In this document: positions 46,658 through 56,010 of the stretch, piece by piece
Layout of the letters: every line of letters begins with the position of its first letter
Numbering within the stretch: the stretch's first letter is position 1
Source: Litsea cubeba
Lineage: Eukaryota > Streptophyta > Magnoliopsida > Laurales > Lauraceae
Length of the DNA: 64,000 nt
Direction: 5' to 3'
Assembly: GCA_012931725.1 (NCBI GenBank)
Contig: CM022946.1
Location: forward strand, 1,765,689 to 1,829,688
The notes under the pieces: model-generated
Seen by the model: only the letters and a program-made list of their open reading frames with translations
What the model was told of the DNA's origin: nothing
Databases searched by the model: none
Program-made: the position numbers and the translations under genes

Positions 46658-49250
46658 CTTCGCAAATAAATAAAACCCAAGAAAAAACTTCCATGTGAGG
46701 GAAAACTTTTGAGCCAAAGACAACAAAACTCCATAGGCCATAGCCTAAAAGCTTAAAAAAATGGCCATTGGAGATAAGAATTTGCCGGCCAAAATACTTG
46801 AATACAAAATCCTAGACAAAGCAGGCCAGGTAATTCAATCCGTTCAGTGATTCACACATTACCCAAGCCATTAACTTCTGTAATGATAGAAATTTTCTAA
46901 CTATATGGTGAAAATGTCATACCATGATGAGAGTTATTCTTATTTCTTACAATTTAAATATTTAAAAAACGAAATGGCATGTAACAGATAATTGGCGAGC
47001 AATCCTACCTAGCAACCCTAATACAAATAACAATTACAAATAAATCAACAATGTCTCAATCTTCAATTAAAGTATTGGAATAACTATTTTGAAGATCGAT
47101 TATGGACTGTATCCAGACAAAGTCGCAGATAGAAGTCCTCTGGTAAAATGCACAAAATAATGGCGCTAAGCAGCAAAATTTGTGGTTCTGCCACAACTTT
47201 CCACCTACAAGCCTAGTGACTAATTACCTTGTAAACAACATAGTTGACGAGACATTCCAGCACTTTCCGACTCTCAGGTGGATACAATTGCACAAAGAAC
47301 ACAGTCTGCATGCAAAGAGAAAGATATTCAACAAAGCAATGCCAATGAAATTTATACATTCCAACCAACCACAATGATAAGCAATTCAGGAAGGTATAGA
47401 AAAACGGCATTCCTCTGTCTCAAAATATGGCGAGGACGAGTAGATTACGGTGCCTAGAAGCATTCCAAGGTACCGTGTGCCTGGGTTGTGGGTAAATGTT
47501 CTGAAGTGCGTGATGATTCTAGTGTTAGAGGGGTTGTGTTCTTGTGTCTAATAAAAGGTGGTTTTCAAAGTGGCTGAGAAGTGAGTGAGGGAAATGGAGT
47601 CTGATTTTGGTTTGATAATTAAGTGGGGTTGACCCTCATTATGTTTTTCCTTTCCAATGTTATTTAGGTTGGTGTCCAACAAAATGTCTTTCTTCAATGA
47701 ATGTTATTTGGATGACAGGGGAATGTGTCTTCAGATGTGTCCTTTAGAGGGCACTTAAGCAATCAGAGGATTATGAGTTTGGTTCTTTGTTGAGTATTCT
47801 TTCTAATGTTTATCTGGAGAAAAGAAGCTGAACACCATATTTGGAAGCCTTGCCCTTCATGGGAGTTCTCCACTAAGTCTTTTCATAGCTCATTAGAAGA
47901 CTCATCGAGACCAAAGTCTTCAAGCCCGCTTGTTTAGTTAGGCTTGGCTCCTCCAAGAATAGAGGTCTTTTGCTAGTTGGCGGTTAGTAGGAAGGTATCT
48001 ATAGCAGATAATCTTAGAAGGGCATCACTTCAAAATCCATTTCAGATTTGTGTTCCCTATGTGGAAAGGAAAGGGAATAAACCGATCACCTGTTCTTGCT
48101 CTGTGAGTTTTCCTCCTCTTTATGTTGTTGCTTCATCAATCAATGTTGCTTATCTATGCTCGCAGCAGCACGTTTAAGGCTTGGAAGTTTAAAAGGAGGG
48201 GAATAAGAGGATATTTCATGGGTAGAGGACGGATTTAGATTAATACATTGCAGTGCTGCAATTGAGGTTATTAAAGTGGGTTTCAATTAGGGAAGAATTT
48301 GAAAATAGCTTGAAGACAACATTATAGTAGGGAGGCATATTTTTGCTGTGGTCCTTCAAGGGTGAGGAGATCAGAGATTTGGTCTCCTCCCCAAGAAGGT
48401 GTTTTAAAGTTCAATCAATGTTGACGTTGTAGTAACAGGGAAGCCTAGAATGGCAAGCGCTCTCAGGAATAGCAAAGGGAGGTAGTGTTCTTGTTCTCAG
48501 AGAATGTGGGTATTAGAAGCCTAATGAAACAGAGGTGGTGGCCATTTTGGAAGTTTTTTTTTGTTTTTTTTTTGGTTGTTGTTGTTTTGCTGCTTCTTTT
48601 AGTGAAAAATTAATTGTAGAGAGCCCTTCATCTAATGCTATCACATAAATCTCTTCCTTTTGTGCAGGTCCTTGGAAGTTCCATTTTATTCTCTCTGAAA
48701 TCAAAAGACTTGTCTCCTTCTATTCAGGTGGAGTTTATTATGAATGTGGGAGATCGGCTAACAGGACGGCAGATTACTTGGCTAAGCAAGGGATTGAGAA
48801 GGAAGTACCTACAGTGGCTAACATCATACTGTAATTGTTTGGGCTTTTTTTCTCGTTTGGTATAATGCTCTTATACCTACATTGCTGTTTTTGGCCCACT
48901 CCTTTGTGATCTCTTCCTATCATTAATATAATTTTCACTACAGATCAAGAAAAAAAAAGGAACAAGCCACACATTTACATGAAATCCCATCACTGTGAAA
49001 AGTAGCATACCTTGAGACTCAGCATGAGTAAAATAAACACATTAAGCACAAAGTTCAACAGCAAAGCCACTGTGACATAAGAACCCAAAAGTAACTCTAG
49101 CACATGAGTAGCATTCCCTTGATGGACACCCTCTTCGCCAATCAATCCATCCAATTTGATCTTACTCAGCCCCAAATACATCCACCATTGGAGCCCTATG
49201 ACACTAATCACGGTAGAAACCGCAGAGGCAGACAAATAACTCACACCCAT
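37986..49250 (-). CDS. RIN2/RIN3-type membrane RING-CUE E3 ubiquitin ligase
   Basis: Twelve coding exons (49250-49011, 47305-47228, 45183-45097, 45000-44879, 42496-42400, 42286-42184, 41699-41542, 41425-41288, 41196-41129, 40547-40317, 38674-38293, 38042-37986) join with GT/AG borders and consistent phases to give 586 residues, near the length of the Arabidopsis proteins. The N-terminal half is membrane-spanning (hydrophobic segments near 2-24, 50-80, 109-133, 159-176 and 252-294). The RING spans exons 8-10 with ligands Cys337, Cys340, Cys352, His354, His357, Cys360, Cys375 and Cys378, all present. A CUE-type ubiquitin-binding segment ends the protein (about 540-586, closing TVNNLLQM). Homologues are gp78-like ligases that bind the immune receptor RPM1 and promote the hypersensitive response at the plasma membrane; that role is inferred from the family. 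No frameshift or stop was found despite TE-filled introns, so the gene is probably functional. Confidence 0.93.
39310..39900 (+). mobile_element. L1-type LINE 3' fragment in an E3 ligase intron
   Basis: The frame NEAEVLAILEAV (39465-39500) is L1 RNase H. It is followed by WRFQFYLNEIRAL and VGRSANGFA, as in related copies. The 3' end reads TTTAATATAATTTATTGTTA then CCGATCGG and an A-rich tail (39881-39896). It is antisense to the host gene, in the intron between exons 11 and 10. A 30-base in-frame duplication (39377 and 39407) repeats NSGGIELAMF as NSGGIVLATF. It is 5' truncated and frame-broken. Confidence 0.75.
42703..44315. mobile_element. hAT-type element with perfect 8-bp duplication, in an intron
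   Basis: Termini CATAGTTGTCAACTTCG and CGAACTTGACAACTATG are inverted repeats. The 8-bp duplication GGTAACAA is perfect at 42695-42702 and 44316-44323. Subterminal TTTCGG and CCGAA motifs cluster at both ends. It lies in the intron between exons 4 and 5 of the E3 gene. No transposase is visible. The interior has a diverged 81-bp duplication (GTTGGACAAGGAATTGT near 43183 and 43264) and a distinctive segment at 43675-43992 described separately. Confidence 0.9.
43675..43992 (-). pseudogene. Possible captured gene fragment inside the hAT element
   Basis: A 105-codon minus-strand frame, flanked by less AT-rich DNA than the rest of the element. It includes GSLGFASMASLWLAY and VFAAEDTIAGRISIL. I do not recognise the source. 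Two other frames are also open across the same bases, which argues against constraint. If it is a transduplicated host gene piece, then the element would be a Pack-type hAT. That is inference only. Confidence 0.25.
46561..46656. repeat. (CA)n then (GA)n microsatellite in an intron
   Basis: CA-rich bases (46561-46578) pass into an uninterrupted 78-base AG tract at 46579-46656. It lies in the intron between exons 2 and 3 of the E3 gene. The open frames across it are simple-repeat artefacts. Confidence 0.97.
47425..48959 (+). mobile_element. L1-type LINE 3' fragment in the first coding intron
   Basis: The zinc-binding region of a plant L1 reverse transcriptase is readable across frameshifts: IWKPCPSWEFSTKSFHSS (near 47837), PPRIEVFCWLAVSRKVSIAD (near 47950) and CVPYVERKGNKPITC. 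The RNase H end VGDRLTGRQITWLSKG follows near 48744. The 3' tail is CATTAATATAATTTTCACTA, then CAGATCAAG and poly(A) at 48948-48958. It is 5' truncated and antisense to the E3 gene. The left edge is approximate. Confidence 0.75.
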
Positions 49251-49800
49251 TTCAAGGAAATAAAAATTCCTTCAGCACAACCCACTGTCCAGAAGTTTGT
49301 CAAAAACAGTTATCACAAAATGCCATCCAAAATGCATTGGCAAAGCCAATTAAAAAGGCACCAACTTTTTCCACTATCCCAACCGCGCAGACCCAAATCA
49401 CCCATGATTTGTTTGCAATTCAATCAACAAGTCCTGCGCAGAAATTCACAGTTAAACCAGACATCCCACAAATGAAACAAATGATGGGTCAATGTAAATA
49501 ATGCATTTTCCTCCGATTGTTTGTCTGAGATGATCACTTTCCGCGGAAAACAAAAAGAAAAAAAAAAAAAAAAAGGAATCTTTCCAAGGAAGAATGACTA
49601 GCTATTGATAAATTCAAACATTCTCAGCAATTTTGTGGAAAGCAGATTCAGGTATCAAAGGAAGAAACACATCCTACTCATAAAAGTTTAAACGAAAGAT
49701 CGACCGACCCTTGAGTCATGGAAGACCAAAAAAAATCTGGATGATTGTAGAAAGAGGGAAGAGAAGATGAAATCGAAATGTGAGAGAAGGTTTTACTTAC

Positions 49801-49880
49801 AGATTCTGGAGGTAGAGAATTAGGTCAATGTTTGGGGGAAAGAAGAAGAGAGAAAGAGAAGAGTTTTCATTCAAAATTAC
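49801..49880 (-). other. Non-coding first exon of the E3 ligase gene
   Basis: Donor AATCT|GTAAGT at 49801/49800. A plausible acceptor TCTGGACAG|TGGGTT at 49285/49284 leads to a 34-base 5' UTR piece before the ATG at 49250. The upstream limit, in a pyrimidine-rich stretch when read on the minus strand, is estimated. Confidence 0.5.
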
Positions 49881-50379
49881 ATGTAAGATTTCGCGCAATT
49901 GGATGAATAAAAATATTTGCTTTAGCAAATGCCTGCCTTGAGCCTGTTTTTTCAGTCGTTGTCGTTCGTATCTTTCTTTCCTTTTTTTCGTCTGTTCCTA
50001 AATATCAATGTTTTGGTGGGTGTGTGATTAAAGTCCTGTGGATTCCAAGGAATATGCCCCTTCGTTTATTTTTGAAATTTTTTTAAATAAGGACTTAGGT
50101 TTTTATCTTATTTTGAAAAATGACACAAGTTTCAAAAAATTTTAAATTAGTCTCTAAGTTTTCAATTAAGGACATATGTCCATTTAAAGCTATTTTTCGA
50201 TAACTTTTTTTCTTGATTTTTTTAAAATACTTAAATTATGCTTCAGTGAAATAAAAGACTCCGTCACATGAGCTCAATGAAGCCCGCCCACTAAAACCAT
50301 GAGTGAAATAAAGAGTTTTAGAAGTAAAGATCTCTAAATGGAGAGCAACTTATAAAGATTAAAAAACTTGTTTAAAAGG
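49881..50379. other. Promoter-side spacer
   Basis: AT-rich bases between the E3 gene and the MULE terminus. A clear TATA box was not found. Confidence 0.4.
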
Positions 50380-50859
50380 TTAGAGGATTTTACCAAAAAA
50401 AAAAAAAAAAGGTTAGATAACCACCTCAAAAAATCATTTTAACCCTTATTGCACCAGATCAGTCATTTTACACAAAATATTTTTTTTTTAGCACTTTCAA
50501 CTAGCATCCCTAACGACCTTAGTTTTATAATGTTAAGGGTCGCTATGGACCCTGCGGTATATACAAAAAGTAAAACAAAAAAAAAGGTTTTTTGTCTCTA
50601 TTTCATTGTCAACGGGACAAATCTTCTTCACCAATCCGTTTGCGCCCAGCATCGACGCTGTGGTCCCCTCCCTCGTCAACGTCCTTTTCCTCGCCCTCCT
50701 ACCAACTATGGTCCCCTCCCACATCCTTTTTGTCGAAGGTATGTGCTTTTGGATGCTTTCCTTTGGCATTTTCTGAATCGTCTAAGACGTTATTGTCGTC
50801 TAAGTCATGTGTATATTGCGTCTCCATGCCTTTTGCTTTGATTAATGTTTCCTCGTGGC
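50380..50859 (+). repeat. Left terminal inverted repeat of the MULE
   Basis: Pairs with 58015-58503. It includes a palindrome at 50508-50553 (CCCTAACGACCTTAG facing AAGGGTCGCTATGGACC) and TTTTGGATGCTTTCCTTTGG, which is shared exactly with the other end. Open frames in it are not genes. Confidence 0.85.
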
Positions 50860-51027
50860 AAACATCTACTCTTCACTCGAGAATCGCCTCTCTAAAAGTG
50901 TTTATTTGTCTTCCCTGTGTAGCATTACCTGATAGCAAGAAAAATACCCTAAAATTGACTTTAGCCCTTTCTAGAAGACAATGAGCAGAGAACCCTAGAG
51001 AGGTGGATTCTATTGTTTTCGGTTCTG

Positions 51028-51966
51028 AATCGCTTGCAAAAGACAACCAACCAACCAAACCAAGCCTTTTCCCACTAGGTGGGGTCGGCTATATGGATTT
51101 GACGACGCCAATCAAATCTGTTTAGGGCCATGTCCTCCGTTAGATCCATGTAGGCAAGATCATGTTTAATAGTTTCTTTCCAACTTCTCTTTGGTCTCCC
51201 TCTCCCTCTCCTACTCTTGGCAAACTTCATGCTTTCACACCTTTTAACAGGTGCCTCTGTTGGATGCTTTCTAACATGGCCGAACCATCTCAGTCGATTT
51301 TCTCTCATTTTATCTCAAATCGGTACTATTCCTACTATGCCCCTAATCTCCTCATTCCTAATCCTATCTCTCCTTGTGATCCCGCACATCCATCTTAGCA
51401 TTCTCATCTCCGCAACTTTCATCTTCTTGACATGATTATGCTTTACTGCCCAACACTCTGATCCATATAACAATGTTGGTCGTACCGCCACCTTATAATA
51501 CTTTCCTTTAACCTTGAGGGGGACTTTTCGATCACACAAGACCCCCGAAGCACTCCTCCATTTGGTCCACCCGGCTTGAATCATGTGACTTACATCAGTA
51601 TCAATCCCTCCATCCTGTTGCACCATAGATCCAAGGTACCTAAAGTTTTCTTTTTCTACTATCTTTTGTGTGCCCAAACTTACTTCTATGTTACCAGGTG
51701 TCCTACTTTGACTAAACTTGCACTCCATATATTCCGTTTTGCATCGACTTAGCCTAAACCATTTTGTCTTTAATGTTTTCCGCCACAATTCAAGTTTAGC
51801 ATTCACTCATTCTCTCGTCTCATCCACTAAAACAATGTCATCTGCAAATAGCATACACCACGGCACCTCATCCTGGATATGTCTTGTAATCTCATCCATA
51901 ACTAGGGCAAACAAGTACGGGCCTAACGCTGAACCTTGGTGTAGACCAATCGCTTGCAAAAGACAA
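51028..51966 (-). mobile_element. 5'-truncated RTE LINE with 19-bp target duplication
   Basis: AATCGCTTGCAAAAGACAA occurs at 51028-51046 and again at 51948-51966, a perfect 19-bp target duplication around a minus-strand insertion of about 900 bases. From 51947 downward the frame reads GLHQGSALGPYLF (reverse transcriptase motif B), then DDIVLVDE (active-site region). It continues through NFRYLGSMVQQDGGID and LLYGSECWAVK to LRWFGHVRKHPTEAPVKRC and RRGRGRPKRSW. This order and these motifs define plant RTE-clade elements. The 3' end closes in a TTGGTT-type short tandem tail (51045-51065), as usual for RTE. The element is truncated at the 5' side and has a frame change, so it is inactive. Confidence 0.92.
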
Positions 51967-54344
51967 ATACACATATAAATCGCAAAAGAAAAATGTACAT
52001 ATAAATCAAGTTCTTAAATTGGGTCTTCAAGTTCATTACTCTAATCTCTATTCAAACTGATTATTTTAAGATTTTGTTGAATGACATGGTTGATGTTTAT
52101 TTTTTATTTTGGTTTGACGGTTTTATATGAACGTTTTCAAGCTTTTTTTTTTTTTCAGTGGATGGTCTAACTAAAAAATAGCTAGGGTATTGCTAAAATT
52201 CTTTTGTGCATGACATTCTTAATGGTCACCAACTTGTATACATTCTTAATGGTCACCCACTTTGTTGGGGAAGCTTCCAATGCGTTTGATGCATTTAGCC
52301 ATTTAATGAAGACATAAATCAGAATCCATTGAAATGTCTGTGGCTGCTTGATTATCACAGCCCATGTCCATGGGTTCACAAACCATTTCTATTTCTATCA
52401 TCATTTTTTTTCTTTTCATTCAGCCTCACGGTTTCACATTTGGTATGAACCATGGCTTAATCTTCAATTTTTTGCTGCAAACATTTTTGTGCACCAAATT
52501 TTTGATAGATTGGATCATCTGGGGATTCAAACCTCTCTGCATCAGAACATGTGGTCCCTTGTGACAAAGGGGCATGTAAGAAACACAGTTGGGCGGGCAA
52601 TTATTTTATACATCGTCTAACCTTCTGATGGGATTTAGAATCTTCAGTAGATCTCTATCTTTTAAATGAAGCTTATAAATTGGTTTTTGAATAATCTATT
52701 GGTTTACAACCAATGTTCCCTGTTTTGTGGAGTGAATCCATTATATACTTTTGTTGATGAAGACTACATAATTTCGATCAAGAAACATCAATATGCAAAA
52801 GATACTTTAAGGGCGATTAATTCTTGATATCAGAATGCTTAACTCCATTATTGGAGGAGGACATGTTGCTGGATGCATTATTGGAGGAGGAAACGCTGCT
52901 GGATATGAACGTCATTTATTATTACTTTAATTGTATTAGGAGCAGCTACAAAGATGCATATTTGGCTGAATCGTTACATTTTGAAATATACAAGTCTTTG
53001 TACATTGATGAATGTGATGATTTACCATAGTCTTCATTCTCTTTTTAACTCTAAGGAAAAGATTTGGGAACACTTAAATCTTTGGGATTATACAGGTAGT
53101 GAGATCCATAGAATTCAATAGAGATTACCTTTTTTTTCTCTCAAGATGGAGCCAAATGTTGCCTATGAAGTTGATTGTATTTATTTGGTTTTGAGTATTA
53201 CAGGTGCAGTTGATGGAACTTTAATTTGCTTAATTCCTAAGCATTTGTTTTCTTCTATTGAAAATCCTCCAATCTCCAATTAAATGTTTAAGATATCCAA
53301 CAGTTGATGTTGTTTTTTTTTTTTTTTTTTTGTATGAGAAGATGATTCCAGGTGATTGATTTGGATTTAGTACACATACCATGAAAGATGAGATATAAGG
53401 CCTTTTATGCGATGATAAATATATGATGGGGCCCACTTAATGGTTTGGATTTCTCATTCACATTCATTCCAGCAGTAAGTATAAAAATATTTTCAGCATT
53501 ACTATGTATTCAAATATGAAGTTGGTCTAGCCTTTATTACATCTCTCCCTTCGGTTGTGCTATGAAAAAGACCTTTTGGATTCTCTCTCTGTACAGAAGG
53601 GGTTCCATTTTTTCCTGATTCAGGTATTTGCTTGGATGAGAGATTCCCTACAAAATTTCCAGATTAGAAAATCCAAATAATTTTCAAGATTTTCAGCCTT
53701 CAAAAGATGGCTAAGAAAAAAAATCATCGCAATGATCAAGAAAAAAGCCAACAATAGGATCTGAATTAGAACCTATCAATCAGTGGGTGTCATAGAAACA
53801 TATGCCATAAGTTACAGAATGTGTACAAGAATGCTATATTGGTCATTGTTGTAATCCTGCTGGCTGAATCGTGTAAGGTTCCAGCCCATTTATTTGTTAA
53901 TTGAACCACAAAGTCTAATTGTCAATTGTTCTTAATAAACAGGATCATCATACTGAATAGATAGTGGAGGCATGGCTAATTACTTCGTGTCAGATTAGAA
54001 TTACAGTTATAGTACTAGAAGATGCAATATTGAGAGTTCACAGCTTACAACTTTAGGTCTAATCTAGGATTATTGTTATAAATCACCTTGTTGTTTTAGC
54101 ATTTTGGTATTTTTCATTCATGTTCCTGAATACAGACAGTTTACAATTTACAACTTGTAATTTCAAATCACACCTTCCACTCAGTAAGCATGCTATTTAG
54201 TGTTTTTGAATCACACATTTTTATTTATGTATCTCTAAGTAAGCCTAATTGTAACAAACTTCACCTTGTTATTATCGGCCAAATCTTTGTATGTAAAATA
54301 CTTTTCCACAATGCTTAGCGAGTTATAAAACTGTTACTCATCTC
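51967..54344. other. MULE interior, left part; no gene recognised
   Basis: Short open frames only. The frame at 52824-53030 has a near-tandem repeat (LLEEDMLLDA, LLEEETLLD) and no known domain. Near 53203 GAVDGTLICLIP recalls a Harbinger-type motif but is isolated. The 51 bases at 53004-53054 recur at 54345-54395. Confidence 0.4.
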
Positions 54345-54395
54345 ATTAATGAATGTGATGATTTATCGTGGTCTTCATTCTCTTTTTAACTCTAA
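53004..54395. repeat. 51-bp dispersed direct repeat (two copies)
   Basis: ATTGATGAATGTGATGATTT through TCTTTTTAACTCTAA at 53004-53054 is repeated with four or so substitutions at 54345-54395. Both translate toward NECDDL(P/S)WSSFSF in one frame, although the first copy has a stop. They may be two remnants of one coding exon. Confidence 0.8.
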
Positions 54396-54614
54396 TCAAT
54401 ATGTACACTTTTTTGAATGTGTCTTGATTGAAGTTTTGACTGTCTACATCTTCTACTGTTTTACTTTGTCCGTTCTAACGTAAATTGCCTCTTTTATTTT
54501 CATTTATAGAGGTTGGTGGCAAATGAAACAGAAGACCGGAGATGATGCAGCTTTTGGCCCAGATGAATCTAGAGTTTGGGGGTGCAAAAGAGTGTAGGGA
54601 CCCTCATTTACGTC

Positions 54615-54838
54615 CTACAAACGCACAGTCATTTCACTCTTCTCATATCAACAAAATGGGACGAATTGTGGTTTCTTTGCAATTGGATACGCAGAGCACT
54701 GCATACACCGTCGCCCCATAAAGTTCACCCAAGCTGACATTCCGTATTACCGATGGAAGATCTTGGTTGAGATCTTCAAGAGAAGCTGGCTGCTGAATGC
54801 TGATAGGCTTCAACTCCCCAACCTCCGAGCTGTGTAAA
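54615..54838 (+). pseudogene. Ulp1/SENP protease (C48) C-terminal fragment
   Basis: An open stretch reads SYKRTVISLFSYQQNGTNCG, then FFAIGYAEHCIHRR and a basic, aromatic tail ending NLRAV before a stop codon. QNGTNCGFF matches the Gln-plus-Cys end of the Ulp1 cysteine protease active site (Q-x5-C-G pattern) found in SUMO proteases and in transposon-borne relatives. The catalytic His and Asp would lie upstream, but a stop (TAG just before 54600) and loss of sequence remove them here. Roughly 70 codons from the end are intact, which is more than expected in so decayed an element. It is surely a relic of the MULE-borne protease gene. A spliced upstream exon could still exist. Confidence 0.6.
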
Positions 54839-55167
54839 GTTCTGTTACAGATGAAATCAAGCCCTTAAAAGTATAAGTTTTGCTGAAATCGTTGTAATCA
54901 ATTTAATCTTTTGGGTGAAAATGTTGTAATGTTTGGAACAATAATTTTTTGTGTAAATTGAAGTTCTTGTATGATGTAATTAACTTGTTATTTTGGGTGA
55001 AAATGATATAATGAAATCGTTGTTTGGCTGGATCCTGTTTGTTGAAGTATGCTTTAATAAATTTGTTGTTTTAGAAGAATGTACATCACTGTACAGGGCA
55101 AGCATGAGTCCATAATTGTAAAAAATAATTACTTGCTGTTAATCTACCATGATTTAAAAATAGAAAA
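54839..55167. other. Spacer after the Ulp1 relic
   Basis: AT-rich. Contains repeated TTGGGTGAAAATG(T/A)(T/-)(G/A)TAATG segments near 54911 and 54993, resembling a 3' UTR. No other signal. Confidence 0.4.
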
Positions 55168-55450
55168 CCTTCCCAGCGTCCCTAGCAACCTATATTTGTT
55201 ATCAATAAGGGTCCCATGAGACCCATACGACAGCATCGAGATCCTTACCAGTGTCCCCATCGACCTATATTAGTTACAGAATAGGGTCCCTAGCGACCCA
55301 TGCAATAGCTTCTATACCCTTCCCAGTGTCCCTAGCGACCTATATTAATTATATATATGGGTCGCTAGAGACCCATTGAACATCATCTGTTTCCTTCCTG
55401 GCGTCTCTAGCGACCTATATTACTTATAAATAAGGGTGCCTCGCGACCTT
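55168..55450. repeat. Four 75-bp tandem palindromic units
   Basis: Units begin CCTTCCCAGCGTCC (55168), CCTTACCAGTGTCC (55243), CCTTCCCAGTGTCC (55318) and CCTTCCTGGCGTCT (55393), exactly 75 bases apart. Within each, CCCTAGC(A/G)ACCTATATT and a downstream AGGGTC(C/G)C(T/A)(A/T)G(C/A)GACC half face each other as a hairpin. The same palindrome occurs in both MULE terminal repeats (50508-50553 and 58321-58367). Confidence 0.88.
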
Positions 55451-55747
55451 TACATATTAAAATATAGTGCATATCTGAAATAGTTTAGATGGGCAAATCA
55501 GGTCCATTCCAACATAAATATATGCAGAGCCTGATCCAACGAAGTGAGGGAAATCATGATGTAAACAATAACCAAGAAGAAGCCAGATGGATCATTACAT
55601 CTGAAAAAAGCCAAAATGTCATTGACATGTCATTACATTTATTCTTATTATTGTTGTTTGTATGCATAAAGAAGCCATAAAAAAACATAAACAAAACCCA
55701 TCAAATTACATGTGACATAAGAGAGCAAAAAATAAAAAACTGGTTCT
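55451..55747. other. Spacer within the MULE
   Basis: A short open frame at 55489-55680 has no motif. Nothing else seen. Confidence 0.35.
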
Positions 55748-56010
55748 CTACTGAATAACGGGTGGATTACGGCAGGTCCCCCGATTGTGTCCACTCTCTT
55801 TATAGTTGGAGCAGGTTACAACCCTTCTGACGTGGTTGCGATCTTCCACCCGAACCCTATTCTTCTTTGGCATGCCCGGCTGCTTATTTGCTTTCTAGTT
55901 TGATGCTTCGAATGCAACATTCACAAGCTCACTATATGTTATGGTTTTCCGGAGATGCATCATCTTCTGTCTTCCGCCAATATATTGAGGACGTTTGAGA
56001 TCATATTGAA
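55748..56010 (-). pseudogene. mudrA transposase relic: N-terminal part next to zinc knuckle
   Basis: Two mudrA pieces lie side by side in one frame, parted by a stop at 55895-55897. Upstream (about 56010-55898) is RPQYIGGRQKMMHLRKTITY followed by SELVNVAFEAS, like the N-terminal domain of plant MuDR transposases. Downstream (55894-55748) is PGMPKKNRVRVEDRNHVRR then CSNYKESGHNRGTCRNPP, the C-terminal zinc knuckle of pattern C-x2-C-x4-H-x4-C. Its second cysteine is replaced by Tyr. The whole catalytic DDE region and SWIM part between them are missing, so an internal deletion joined the two ends. It is non-functional, and it is the best proof that this element is a MULE. Confidence 0.65.

Noticed and set aside
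46413..46741. Open frames with long Arg-Glu or Ser-Leu repeats
   Set aside because: Artefacts of the GA/CT microsatellite.
50449..50984. Two 130-codon plus-strand open frames
   Set aside because: They are the MULE terminal inverted repeat. The other copy at 58015-58430 does not conserve a frame.
52824..53030. 68-codon frame with LLEEDMLLDA/LLEEETLLD repeats
   Set aside because: Short, without known domain. May be a MULE passenger but there is no evidence for a gene.
53203..53245. GAVDGTLICLIP, similar to the first DDE block of Harbinger transposases
   Set aside because: Isolated 12-residue match with no other transposase block nearby.
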